Below, piece by piece: positions 1 through 11,319 of a stretch of DNA of 64,000 nucleotides. The stretch lies in NCBI RefSeq assembly GCF_018139145.2, contig NC_059478.1:558001-622000 (forward strand), given 5' to 3'. The notes beneath the pieces were generated by a model. It worked only from the letters and a program-made list of their open reading frames with translations. It made no database searches and was not told the DNA's origin. Within the stretch, counting starts at the first letter, position 1, and every line of letters starts with the position of its first letter. The position numbers and the translations under genes were made by a program. The stretch is from Gymnogyps californianus (lineage: Eukaryota > Chordata > Aves > Accipitriformes > Cathartidae).

Positions 1-110
1 AACATGTTCTAGTTGAAGATGTCTCTGCTCTTTGCAGGGGGGGGGGTGGACTAGATGACCTTTAAAGGTCCCTTCCAACCCAAACTGTTCTATGATTCTA
101 TGATTCTATC
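1..110 (+). mobile_element. CR1 LINE, 3' end (cut by window edge)
   Basis: This is the terminal part of a CR1 retrotransposon in sense orientation. It shows the diagnostic tail: a GGACTAGATGACC motif, then GGTCCCTTCCAACC, and two copies of the 8-bp ATTCTATG-type terminal repeat at about 91-109. A run of ten G at 37-46 lies where CR1 copies usually have a short G tract before the tail. The upstream part of the element lies outside the window. Identification is by the conserved CR1 3' sequence. Confidence 0.9.
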
Positions 111-131
111 TCTTTGAAACCCTCCCAGGGT

Positions 132-460
132 TGTCTGGCATCATAGATAAGTAACTATAGCAAGACTGACTCCAGGGACGTCTGGATCAATAAGCAAGCA
201 GCAACAATGCTGTAAAAATAGAGTTGCGTTGCAAAGTTTTACTATGATTAGTAACCATTAGTGTGGATGTTAGTGATTAGTCAAATTGTGTTGTGCCTGA
301 AAGTTTGAAGGGTATAAGAACCCTGTGTAAAATCACGTTCAGGGTGCCCCAATTTGGCTGGAACACCTCATGCACATGAATAAATATTTACTTTTGTAAT
401 TCTATGCTTTGCATCCTGGCATCTCTCCTCAGTCAGCACAGGCCAGTTGTGAATTTTCAT
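132..460 (+). mobile_element. Probable solo LTR of an endogenous retrovirus
   Basis: A TATA-like box (TATAAG, 313-318) is followed 66 bp later by a polyadenylation signal (AATAAA, 379-384). Between them is a GGGTGCCCC...GGAACACC stretch resembling the R region of avian retroviral LTRs. The left edge may be TGTCTGG at 132. The right edge is unclear and I saw no target duplication. The promoter-to-polyA layout is the main support; the family is not identified. Confidence 0.45.
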
Positions 461-1656
461 GACACAGTTCACTTTCTTTTGAAGTCCCAGATTCTTTGCT
501 GCAGAAGGCATCACACCTACATTACTAAAAGAGTGCATTGGCAGTAGACAATGTACCTCCATGATGATAATAAATAATTGTGCATAGTTTTCCAAGGAAA
601 GGAGCACTGGGTACCTCCACAGACAGGAAGGTAATTCCTGCTTGCATTTTCTGTATATGGATACACTTGTAAGGTAAGAATTAACTTCTACTATTGATAC
701 TTAGAGCATAACACAATGCATGAGCATGCACTGTTGAAAAGCATCTTCCCAAATATCTATGGAGTTATTTAAAACTAATGAAAAAAGTTCAAGGGTAAAA
801 ACTTTGAAGACGCTGAAAGTCTGATTGGTGTCAGAATACAAGAGAAGAAGCAGCTCTATGAATAAACTCCCTGCTGCACATCTTTCAGTGCTCATGTTTG
901 CCTCAGTGAGGTCAGAACTGCTTAAACTTGGCAAAGAGACTATACCAAAAAAAAAAAAGGGTTTCTTTATTTTAGTGTCTTTTTTTGTTTGTTTGATGTA
1001 CTTCACTGGACAAGGAAATCCTAGTTGTTTTTGAAGATATGTTGAGACACTGCCATTTGAGATAGGAAGTTCACAGAGGAAAAAATTGTTCAAAGGTAGA
1101 CTTGATGTGGTAGGCTGGCTGTTGAAATAAAAGCCTTACAAATTAGTAGCTCCATCAAAACATAGTGATGAACCTTGTGGGTCTCTATCAGGACAGAAGT
1201 CATTAAATTGGTTAGCATTACATTTGTGCAACAAGGGGGAAAATGGTAGAGTTAGAGTTACACTCCGTTTCAGGATTATAAAACATACTGTGCCATGCAG
1301 GATGACCTTTCAAAGGCACAGAATGAATACCAGACTGAAATTTCTGTGGTAATGCTTCCATCTCCATAAGCACAGAGTAATCCTGGAAATGCCATGTTCA
1401 TCTAGAGAAACGCAGGTTATCATAATAGCAAAACAAACAGCTTCTTTCCACAATCAGTCGAATAATTTTTGGGAAGGTGCTGAAAGACATCGGTAAGTAG
1501 CTCAGAAGTCAGATTCTTTTCCAATCCCATGAAATCTATACCTGCTTCAAGATACAGACTTTATATGCTCATAAACTCTCCCCCTTTTTTTTTTTTTCCT
1601 TCCCTCCTTCTAGATTATAGAAACAGGGAGGTTATATATACAAAAGGAACAAGAAA
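461..1656. other. AT-rich DNA, nothing recognised
   Basis: Only short open frames without recognisable protein signatures. Small A and T homopolymers occur at about 947-957 and 1585-1602. No repeat family was recognised. Confidence 0.6.
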
Positions 1657-1783
1657 CATAGAATCATAGAATCAAAGAATGGTTTGGGTTGGAAGGGATC
1701 TTTAAAGATCATCTAGTGCAACCCCCCTGCCATAGGCAGGGATACCTTCCACCAGATCGGGTTGCTCAAAGGTCCATCCAACT

Positions 1784-2101
1784 TTAGCTTGAACACCCAG
1801 GGACGGAGCATGCACAGTTTCCCTGGGCAACCTGTTCCAGTGTCTCACCACCCTCATTGTAAAAAAAAAAAGTCTTCCTCATATCTAAGGTAAATCTTCC
1901 CTCTTTCAGTTTAGAACTGTTGCCCCTTGTCCTGTCACTATGGGCCCTGGTAAAAAGTCTTTCTCTGTCTGTCTTATAAGCCCCCTTTATATATTGAAAG
2001 ATCACAGTAAGATGTCCCTGGAGCCTTCTCTTCTCCAGGCGGAACAACCCCAACTCCCTCAGCCTTTCTTCATAGGAGAGGTGTTCCAGATCTCTGACCA
2101 T
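1784..2101 (-). pseudogene. CR1 ORF2 C-terminal fragment
   Basis: A minus-strand frame of 105 codons matches the C-terminal region of the CR1 ORF2 protein: LSYEERLRELGLFRLEKRRL near the start, then SDRTRGN and the basic segment leading to MRKTFF. In an intact element this follows the reverse transcriptase. Here it is out of frame with the upstream RT piece and drifts into unrelated sequence after about residue 80. It is a broken retrotransposon gene, not a host gene. Confidence 0.85.
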
Positions 2102-2161
2102 TTCTGTGGCCCTCCTCTGGACTGGCTGTAACAGATCTGTGTCTTTCTTGTGCTGGGGACC

Positions 2162-2404
2162 TCAGAGCTGAATGCAGTAGTCCAGGTAGGGTCTCACAAG
2201 AGCAGAGTAGAAGGGGAGAATCACCTCCCTCGACCTGCTGGCTACACTTATTTTCATGCAACCCAGGATAAGATGGACCACCAGATTAGTCAGGCACAAT
2301 TTGCCTTTGGTGAAGCCATGTTGACTGTCTCTAATCACCTCCCTGTCTTCCATATGCCTCGACATAACTTCCAACAGGATCTGTTCCATGATTTTACCGG
2401 GCAC
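2162..2404 (-). pseudogene. CR1 ORF2 fragment with RT core deleted in frame
   Basis: An 80-codon minus-strand frame starts in the RT fingers region ([30 protein letters not shown]). After about residue 42 it continues straight into the post-RT block ([20 protein letters not shown], then [12 protein letters not shown]). Motif A, the FADD motif and the thumb are absent, so the product could not polymerise. The open frame across the deletion junction is probably chance. Confidence 0.85.
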
Positions 2405-3300
2405 AGAGGTGAGGCTGACTGGCCAGTAGTTCCCAGGGTCCTCTTTTTTACCCTTTTTAAAAATGAGTGTGTAGTTTCCCTTTTTCCAGTCACTGGGGAC
2501 TTCACCTGACTGCCATGACTTTTCAAATATAATGGAGAGAGCACCTTAGCAACTACATCTGCCAGTTCCCTCAGGACCCTGGGATGGATCTTGGTGGGTC
2601 CCACGGACTTATGTATGTTCAGGTTCCTCAGATGGTCTTGAACCTGATCTTCTCCTATCATGGGAGGACCTCGTTTCCCTACTCCCCTGCCTTGCGGTTC
2701 AGGGACTTGAAAGATGTGGGAAGAGCAATTGCCAGTGAAAGCTGAGGGAAAAAACTGTTGAGTATCTCAGCCTTCTCCTTGTTGCTTGTCACTAGTCCTC
2801 CTATCTTACTTATCGGCAGGATGGGGGGCGGAAGGGTATATTTTCTTTTGTCTTCCTTTTCTGACCAATGTACCTGTAGAAGCCCTTCTTATTATTCTTC
2901 ACATTCCTTGCCAAATTCAGCTCCAATTGTGCCTTAGCTTTCCTGATCCCATCCCTACACATCGGGCAGTGTCCCTGTATTCTTCCCAGGATGTATGACC
3001 CTGCTTCCACTGCCCGTGTGTTTCCTTGTTACATTTTAGTTTGATTTTACTCAGCCATGCTGATCTTCTGCCTTCCTTGCCTGATTTTTTACACACGCAA
3101 ATCAAGAGCTCTGGTGCTCTTAGAAAGATGAAGCATTTCACAGGTGTTTGCCTGTTGGTTTCTCTCACTCTGCTCCATTGCCCCAAACTCCATCCACTTC
3201 CCCTGCTAAATCTAACTTAAAGCTCTTCTCATAAGTCTGGCCAGCTTGTTGGCGAAGACCTTCCTGCTCAACTTTGTCAGGTGAATCCCACAGCTCCCAA

Positions 3301-6300
3301 AAGACACAATTTCAGATACATTAACAAGTGAAGTTTTAAATTATAAAATTTGGACATAAAAAAAAGATTGTCTTTAATTTTACGCACAGAGAAAATCTTG
3401 GGTCATTTTTTTTATTTCTAAAATTTTTTCCAGCAGGAGACTAGAATACTCTGATGACTGGACTAAACTGCATCACAGTTGATAGTTAGGCCCCAGTTCA
3501 GCAAGGTACTCAGGTACATGCTAAACTCTGAGCACTGCAGGAACTTGTCACAATTTCTCACAAACAAGCACCTGCCCTAAACTAAAAAAAAATTTAAAAA
3601 AATGTAAATCAGTTCCTGAACTAACTTTCCCTTCTGCATGCAATCACTTCATTGAATTGGGGAGTGTTCATTGGCCATGTTTTGATCGATAAACCCCGTT
3701 GCCCCATACGATGTAAAATGTTATTTATGAGAGATGCCTTCAAAAGTTACTTAAGAGGACAAAGTGACAGGAGAAGTTGTGCATGTTTGATTCCATCTAT
3801 CAGATAAGAAAATTCAACCAAACAGTAAATGTCTCAAAAGAGAGAAAAGGATAAAACAGTATAAACTACATATAATTAGATCTGTATTGCTCAGAGAGCA
3901 GCTATAGCAGATGCCCATAGAGGAAAAGCAATCTTCTTGATACTCTTTGCCTGATTTTGATTAATATATCACTTCTTCTTTCACGAGGGACAAGGTTTGA
4001 AGGCACCAGAGGCAGAATTAGATACTGCCATTCAAGCCAAGATATCAATAAATACAATATATTTTTTCTTTTTACTCATAAAAGTGCACCAACTCTCAGC
4101 TTTTGCTATCCATACCAAAAAGGAGGACACGCAAAATGAACAGGACAAGCAAACTCAGAACACTTGCTATATTGTGATACCTGCTCAGTCTTGTTTTGCA
4201 AGGTGATGCTATCAGAGTCCAATACTCTCTGACTAGGAGGGCATAAAGTTTAATATCATATTTTCTTATTTGAAGACAGTTCATCTTAGATGGGATTTCA
4301 GATTTAGATACAAAATATACTGAAAACACAATACAAATATGACACTTAGTGAAGTACAGCAATTGCAATACACACTTCAGTCACAGTACCAGTGTGATCC
4401 CCGTTACCAGTCTGTATAATACGCTCACTGTCATGAAACTGGGCATCCCAAATCGCTGGGAAGGAATACATGGGTTGAAGCCAGCTCAAGCGCGTTCCTA
4501 TCTTGGAAACTCTTGCTAGTTATTTAGTTTTTACGCTCTAGGTTGGGCTGAGCCATGCATTCACTCTCCCCATGCTGGTCTAGCTAACTCAAGGCAACAT
4601 TTACACCACCAGTTGATCCACTCAGCTTCTGATAGCTGTTTATCTAAAACAAAGGCCACTCTCTGGTCCCCTTTACAGTGAGATCAAGTCAGCTTCTTTG
4701 CAATAGCTGTGGTCAGTCACACCCTGCACTGTTTTCTGAGCTTCATAGGCACACTGCCCTTGCCCAAATCCACTGATCTTTCTTCCATTGTAGGGTTTAT
4801 TCAGTGAGTCACATTCCACCCCTAAGGGTTTGGTCAGTCACAGATGCTGTTGACTGACCGAACAACAGCATTAAAAAGACTTACTTCGTTTGGTTTTAAA
4901 ATATCCATAATATTCTATCAATATTAGTTGCCTTTGAATCAATATCCACTCTTTTCTGCTGGAAATAGAAGAATTGAGTTAGACAACAGCTGAAAACTAC
5001 TCACAAATTAATTTTATAAATTTTACCCTTCTTTGCATTCAATGAAAGCCCATATTGCTCATCAATATGCCATATCCTTTCTTTTTTAAATAAAGGTTTT
5101 AGAAAACAAGTTATTTACATTTGAAATTAAAAAACAGTTAACTTATTGTTCTGAAATGGATAAAGAGAAATTCTAACCTTGTTTTCAGAGAGGACAAATT
5201 CAAGTGGATAGAAGACATTCATCCATGAATATCTTTCAGAAGTCTTCTGATCCAGACTCCATCACTTTGCTTTTCATTAACTTACTTTCCCCAAACTCAC
5301 TGCCAAATGAATTCTGCTTGCAGAACGGAAATGTAAGACAGATTCCTGCAGGGCTAAAGATGTCTGAGCATTTTTCTATTAAAAAAAAAAGTTGTTGTCT
5401 TTTGTTAAGCTCTAATTATGACAGCGATAAATGAAAGACTTAATATCTGCACTATGTCATCCTGCTAGTGATCAAATTCATTGACAAAACATACTGTAAC
5501 ACAAACTCCTGATACAATAAAAGCTTTCCTTTATAACAATGAGGACAGATTTATTATAGCATAAAAACCACATTTTAACAATGCAAGAATAAATTCAGTT
5601 GTGTAAGCCTGACAGCATTGTTCACAGCACTCTGCTGTCCCAAGGAGCTTCAGATACTAAGAGGAAAACAAAATAGTAACATAACACACAACAAACATTG
5701 TAAAAATAAATCTTTTTCACAAAGTCATCAGTTAAAAAAAAATTATATGTCTCTGTAGGTGTAATCAGCTTATCAACATGAATACATCTCTCCGATACCT
5801 GTATCTCCAATATCTCCAATATCTAAACCATCTACTCGAAGCTATGATCAACAACAGAAACACCAGAAGAAGGGCTAGATAGCTTCCTGTTCCTCACTGC
5901 TGGTAACTCAGAGAAATAAAGCCAGTTTGTCCCATATTCATCACTTTCTGATTGACCTGGGAATAGGAACAGGCAAGGAAGCTTGGTCATCTGTCCACCA
6001 GAAGTGAACACAACATATCTGGCACCCTGACAAGGACCATTGCCATCCCTATTTCTGATTGGAGAGTTTCAGTGTCATTTATGCATGAAAACAACAGTGC
6101 TATTGCAATGCAGCTATTTGCAGAAAATGCTTGTGGTTTTCCCTTGTAATTGGTTTCTCTCTCAGTTGTTATGCCACAGTTCAAGTTTATTCTGTTTCTG
6201 GGTATCTGATTACACATCTTACCTGTTTAATTCTATCTTTGCTTAAAACCAATTTGAATGTTGTGGTGTTGCCGTCAAAATGAAGGTGAAATACCTTTAT

Positions 6301-9041
6301 CTAGGGTTGGTAAAAATAGTAACAGAGACTTAGCGTTGTACTGGAACAGTAAATAGTTACCCAGAGAAGTTGTAGGCTGGAATAGCTATCAAATCCACAT
6401 TAGCACAACTTTACTACTGCTGTTATCAGGATGGTTAGAAAAGAGACGGTGCAGATATGCTCATCCATAGTGCAGGCATCCCTTCATTTGCTAGGTAGGC
6501 ACATTCAGAGCAAGATGGTGAGCTAATGCCATTCATATTGCAGTGAAAACATCAGTGAGTAACTAGTTATGCAATGTCTTTCCAGTTAAAGAGTCTGTAT
6601 CTGATTATGGAGCATGTCAATTCTTCTCTTCCACTGCTGACGTAGACTGCTGACTGTGACTGTGTTCATTAACATATTTTGCTTTTCTTTTCTCTTGAAG
6701 CCGGTAGAGAAAAGCCTAAAAAGAAACAAGAAGCATCTGCAAACCACCAAGACTGTAACATCTTCTGTTGCATACCTCTATATCCTTTTACTACAGTTAT
6801 ATAATCCCCAATACCACAGTAGTTAATCTTTGTCTAATGGATTTTATCTTTATAACATGACGGAGAAATAAGGGAGTCTCAGTCAAATCCATTTTTAAAA
6901 TGGTAATTGAACATACACTGACAGGTTAAGATTGAAATCTCAATTGTCACTCTTCAAAAAACAGCTATGTGTACCTTGGGTGACAGATGCATGAATTAGC
7001 ATAGGTATATTTTCTTCTGCCTTTAAATACATAACTAAAATACATTGAGTAGAGAGATAACAACTAACTTTGTGAACACTAATTCGTTCAATGATTTACT
7101 GCAGTTAGTTCTTTCGGATGCCCTGGACTTGCTTATCACAAAGATGGTCCAAAACACATCACTGTAGGAGAAATTCTAGTATCCTGACCCATTCTGAATT
7201 ATATCCTCCAGAAGGAGGATTACTTTATGCCCAGGGAACTGTGCTTGGAGTTTAAAGGTACTGAGTTAACACTTCCAGTGTTTATTTAAACACTTAGAAA
7301 ATTTTTAAAAACGGAGCGCATTGATCGTAGCAAACAAATTTCTGCTCTGCTTTTTCATAGACAGCTAGAAAATGACCCTTAGAATGATTAGGAGGACCTC
7401 AAACCTTTCAAGATAAAATGTTGATGTACAAAGTCATTATTTAAACATTTCATGAACATTTTTTTCCCTTTCCCTTCCATGTTTATTACGTAATATTTGC
7501 ATAATGCAATAATTCCAGTTAGCAAACTGTAAATTCCCTCCACGAATGAATAGCATCTTTCATGAACTGTGAGAAGGCAGGAAATATCCTCTGTAAAGAA
7601 ACAAATGAAGCAACTCCTCTGCAGACCTTCAGTAAGGTAAACCTTTTACAGTTTAACATCTCTCCTCTTGTTTTCTTTTTGGTTGCAACAAAAGGTCATT
7701 AAATTTTGCCAACTCACTCTACAGCCCTGTGTCATGTTAGAATCAGCCCTCAGGAAAAATCAAACAAGTAACTATAAGAAGCACCAGGGTGGAAGAGGTG
7801 CTCAGAAACCTAAACTCTGACCCTTTATGAAAAATGACAATCTAGTCACATCCAGGGAAATCAGGATAACACTGGCAACTCAAAGGGCAAGCAGGCTTGT
7901 TTAACTGCTTTCTTCTCCTCATGGAATAGAAAAGCAGTATTAATTTTGTTCACCTCATCCGTATGCCATTCATTCACCCTCTTTCCACTGTTAAACGGAT
8001 CGCTGCATACAAGCAAGATACAAAAAGATACTCCTCTGTTTATGGTGGTGATTTTCTTCTTCTTTTTTTTCTTTTTCTTTAATAGCCAGATAACTATCAG
8101 GATAACTATCCATCTCAGGCTTGAGAAATAGTTACAAATACTAGCAAGACTTGTCACAGATCTAAAAATAGGTAACAAGGGAATAGATACATAACTCTAA
8201 AAATCTTGACAAAATAGAGCACATGATACAAACATGAAAAATTTATTTTAAGGCAAATGATGAAGATCCTTGGGAACTGAGATATACAGAAGGGAACACT
8301 ATAGATTGCGGCCATGCATATAATAGAGGGCAAATAATATTCAGACAGGCAAGTACTACCATCAACCATAGGATAAATCACTAAGTGTAAGCCAGAAGAA
8401 AAAGACCCCATAGGTCTTGCAAGCCTACCTTTCCTAGAAGCAGCCTCTTCATATGATAGTTCATAACAAAATGTTTTAGAACCTGTCCTGCATTAAGCCA
8501 TGCACTTTCTTCAGGGATACTGACAACGTCAAGCTTTTGAGCTCTCCTTAAGGATGAATGCTTTCAGCTAAAAAATGAATTGGTAATTTCCATTTCCACT
8601 GTGAAGACTGCATGAAGATGCCATGATAGGACACATCATAACTAGAGTTCCAGCTTTTAGAGAGAAAGGGCATGTCTACTACAGCATTTCCAATGTACTC
8701 TAGAATACTTCAGTTATACTAGGAGATATTATTAGATTTCCTTTCTCACTAAGTCTTATGAAAAGAATATATGAAAAGCTCTGCTTCCATAAACACTTTG
8801 TCCTTTGAAATATGCATTAAAGAGCATATCAACTGTATGTTCAGAACCTTGCTTTCTGTTTTAACAATTTTGATACCTCTTAATGAAAAAAAGACTAAGC
8901 TAAAAGATATTGAACTGAAAAAACAGAACATATTCACAGTAAAAAAAATTCTTCAGTTGAAAAAGAGCTATGTCTAGATCTTTCTGCTAAAAGGAAATTT
9001 CAGTATAAAGCATGTAAGAATTTTTGATGTAAATAAAGACA
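3301..9041. other. 5.7 kb of AT-rich non-coding DNA
   Basis: No exon, RNA gene or transposable element was recognised. Open frames are short and lack family motifs. There is an A-rich stretch near 3583-3603 and a T/C-rich tract at about 8049-8081. Very old, unrecognisable repeats cannot be excluded by eye. Confidence 0.6.
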
Positions 9042-9185
9042 TATATTGGGTTTGCGTGGCAAGGTTTTGGTAGCGGGGCTCTGGCAGGTGTGACTTCTGC
9101 GAGAAGATGCCAGAAGCTGTCCCCATGTCTGACAGAGCCTCTTCCAGCCAGCTCCAACACAGACCCACTGCTGGCCAAGGCTGAG

Positions 9186-9229
9186 CCAATCAGCAACAGT
9201 GGTACTGCCTCTCTGATAATGTATTTAAG
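9186..9229 (+). promoter_or_regulatory. LTR promoter: CCAAT box and TATA-like box
   Basis: CCAAT at 9186-9190 and TATTTAAG at 9222-9229 are about 30 bp apart, the normal arrangement for an RNA polymerase II promoter in retroviral U3. The same pair is kept in the inverted copy (around 22574-22617). Confidence 0.6.
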
Positions 9230-9361
9230 AAGGGGTAAAAACTACGCAACAGCAGGTGGGAGAGAAGAGTGAGAATATGTGGGAAAAACAGCCCTGCAGA
9301 CACCAAGGCCAGTGAAGAAGGAGGGGGAGGAGATGCTCCAGGTGCAGGAGCAGAGATTCCC

Positions 9362-9770
9362 CTGCAGCCCATGAAGAAGACCGTGGTGAGGCAGGCTGTC
9401 CCCCTGCAGCCCATGGAGGTCCACAGTGGAGCCGATATCCACCCTGCAGCCCGTGGAGGACCCGTGCCACAGCAGGTGGATGGACCCGAAGGAGGCTGTG
9501 ACCCCATGGAGAGCCTACGCTGGAGCAGGCTCCTGGCAGGACCTGTGGCCCCATGGAGAGGAGCCCACACTGGAGCAAGTTTTCTGGCAGGACCTATAGC
9601 CCAGCGGGGGACCCACGCTGGAGCAGTCCATTCCTGAAAGACTGCACCCCGTGGAAAGGACCCATGCTGGAGCAATTGGTGAAGGACTGCAGTCCGTGGG
9701 AAGGACTTGCGTTGGAGAAGTTCAGGAAGGACTGTCTCCTGTGGGTGGGGCCCCATGCTGGAGTAGGGGA
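9362..9770 (+). repeat. Imperfect ~48-bp repeats inside the LTR
   Basis: The TGGAG core recurs at 9521, 9571, 9619, 9668, 9713 and 9759 (spacings 50, 48, 49, 45, 46). A related CTGCAGCCC series precedes it at 9362, 9404 and 9444. The plus-strand frame 9553-9867 reads through the units and shows a 16-residue period of the form KDC-x-PW-x-GP-x-LEQ. This frame gives the same 104 residues in the inverted copy. I do not propose that it is expressed. Confidence 0.75.
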
Positions 9771-10167
9771 AGAGTGTGAGGAGGAAGGAGCAGCAGAGAC
9801 AACGTGTGATGAACTGACCGCAACCTCCATTCCCTGTCCCCCTGCGCTGCTCGGGGGGAGGAGGTAGAGAAGTCGGGAGTGAATTTGAGCCTGGGAAGAA
9901 GGGAGAGGTGGAGGGAAGGTGGTTTTAGATTTGTTCTTATTTCACATTTTCCTACTCTGATTTTGATTGGTAATAAATGAAATTAATTTCCCTAAGTCGA
10001 GTCTGTTTTGCCCGTGACAGTAATTGCTGAGTGATCTCCCTGTCCTTATCTCAACCCATGAGCCTTTTGTTACATTTTCTCTCCCCTGTCCAGTTGAGGA
10101 GGGGAGTGATAGAGCGGCTTGGTGGGCACCTGGCAGTTAGCCAAGGTCAACCCACCACAGTCCTTTG

Positions 10168-10185
10168 TGGTGCCCAACGTGGGGC
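10168..10185 (+). other. Retroviral primer binding site, tRNA-Lys type
   Basis: The 18 bases starting TGGTGCCCAACG match the primer binding site complementary to tRNA-Lys(1,2) at 17 of 18 positions. The one difference, T for C at position 4, would still allow a G-U pair with the tRNA. It begins 8 bp after the LTR end, further than the usual 0-3 bp. It would prime minus-strand DNA synthesis in an active element. Confidence 0.75.
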
Positions 10186-11060
10186 TCGAAGGGCTTGAGG
10201 TAACAGCAGATTTGATTGGAATGTGCTAGATCGAATTTATAGCTGTTATTGCTGTTTAGCTATTAGTTGGCAGGCTCCCGTGCTTGCCTTGGGGCTTGCT
10301 TGCCTCACTGTATATTAGAGTCTAGTGCTCGCTGCTGGTTGCTTTTTGCTTTTGCTGCTTGCTGTACTGCTGTACTGTTTATCATCTTACTCCGCTGTGC
10401 CTGGGAACATTTTGATAACAGCAATGGTGATGCGCCTGGGCTGGCAGATGACCAGGGCATCGCTGCTGTTCCTGTGCTGCTGTACTGGATAGGCTGGAAC
10501 TCCAGGGTGAACTCAAGTCAAAGGGACCGTGACCTGTGAAACAAGTCTATACAGGAGCAGGACTCCCTGAAGCATCTGTGGTCGTGGATAAGTCCACACC
10601 AGAGCAGGTACACCTTGAAGTGTCTGTGGCTGTGGTTATATCTGTGCTGTAGCAGATATACCTTTGAAGGGATTGTGGCCCAAGGATACGTCCACACTGG
10701 AGAAGATACACCTCGAAGCATCAGTGTCTGTGAATAAGTCCATTCCACAGCAGGTATACCTTGAAGCATCAGTGGCTGTGCATGAGGTCATGCTGGATCA
10801 CTTCAAAGTGCCTGTGGCTGTGGATAAATCCATGGCACAGCAGGTACACCCCTGAAAAGACTGTGGCTCGTAGATAAGGCCACACTAGAGCAGGTACACT
10901 CCTAAGGAACTGTGGTCCATGGATAAATCCATACTGGAGCAGGGGCAAGGGAAGAAACACCAGCGGTGATGTAGGAACTCTTCCTAGTGTGTCCACAGAC
11001 AAATGAGGGAGAACAGTGTTTGCTTTCCCCACCAGGGCTCAGGCCAATCAGTAAAAGAAC
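10186..11060 (+). mobile_element. ERV untranslated leader, 3'-truncated
   Basis: Internal sequence follows directly from the primer binding site. It starts with a TGCTG/TTGCT-rich segment (10240-10540), continues into the 48-bp repeat array and ends in degraded sequence near 11060. No gag, pro or pol sequence could be recognised before the next solo LTR at 11320, so the coding part of the provirus is gone. The short frame at 10267-10539 is leader sequence, not a gene. Confidence 0.65.
10553..10942 (+). repeat. Tandem array of about nine 48-bp units in the ERV leader
   Basis: The equivalent of the LTR TGGAG core recurs at 10553, 10600, 10648, 10698, 10746, 10794, 10836, 10886 and 10935, spacings 47, 48, 50, 48, 48, 42, 50, 49. 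A typical unit reads GTGGATAAGTCCACAC, GAGCAGGTACACC, then TGAAG-x-TCTGTGGC. Because 48 is divisible by 3, the frame 10664-10855 carries an in-phase 16-residue repeat. The array ends in ACTGGAGCAGGGG, like the end of the LTR series at 9757. Confidence 0.8.
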
Positions 11061-11319
11061 TCCGAGGACCCTGTGTACTTGTGCTGGGAGAAACATAAGT
11101 GCTTAGGGAACTTTTTCTGACAGAAATGTAGTCTCCTTGGGGGATAGGTAGTGGTTAGGTAGCATCTTCGAGTAAAAAAGATTCCTTCAACTCCTTTCTT
11201 TGATCTAGCTCCTACATGTTTTCTTCTGTTTTGCCCTTTTTCTCTCAAGTTAAACCAGTAATCCAAAAGATCCCAGATTTCGATTAGATGTACTTATCTC
11301 ATAAACTGAGATAAGATGT
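11061..11319. other. Unassigned DNA between ERV leader and solo LTR
   Basis: About 260 bp with no recognisable motif. It may still be degraded provirus or may be host flank. The last 5 bases (11315-11319, GATGT) are the left target duplication of the next LTR. Confidence 0.5.

Larger units (their letters stand above)
1657..3300 (-). mobile_element. CR1 LINE, ORF2 remnant with internal deletion
   Basis: A 5'-truncated CR1 lies antisense. Reading leftwards on the minus strand it holds the linker between endonuclease and reverse transcriptase (3010-2810 and 2661-2530), the N-terminal RT block ending [15 protein letters not shown] (2404-2285), then, directly joined in the same frame, the C-terminal block with [12 protein letters not shown] and the downstream LSYEERLRELGLF segment (about 2270-1784). 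It finishes with the 3' tail at 1657-1720 (GGTTGGAAGGGATC, ATTCTATG-type repeats). The palm of the RT, with the F/YADD site, is missing at about 2270-2285. Several frameshifts and stops elsewhere make it a dead copy. The 5' limit near 3300 is approximate. Confidence 0.92.
9042..10159 (+). mobile_element. Long (1.12 kb) ERV LTR, 5' LTR of a truncated provirus
   Basis: The left edge is set by comparison with the other copies in this window, whose consensus start is TGTATTGG; here it reads TATATTGG. The right edge is ...CCCACCACA. Promoter signals are present: a CCAAT box (9186-9190), TATTTAAG (9222-9229) and a polyadenylation signal AATAAA (9972-9977). The middle (about 9362-9770) is built of imperfect 40-50 bp repeats centred on CTGGAGCAG. 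A primer binding site and leader follow, so this was a 5' LTR. A near-identical inverted copy lies at 21644-22761. The family is common in bird genomes; I think it is class III or II-like, but the class is not certain. Confidence 0.88.

Noticed and set aside
9190..9756. 188-codon minus-strand open frame (and its twin at 22047-22613)
   Set aside because: It is antisense to the LTR repeats, low in complexity, and differs in frame quality between copies. It reflects the base composition and 3-divisible repeat period.
10553..10942. Regular repeats as a CRISPR-like array
   Set aside because: The units are contiguous, imperfect and without unique spacers, and lie in a retroviral leader in animal DNA.
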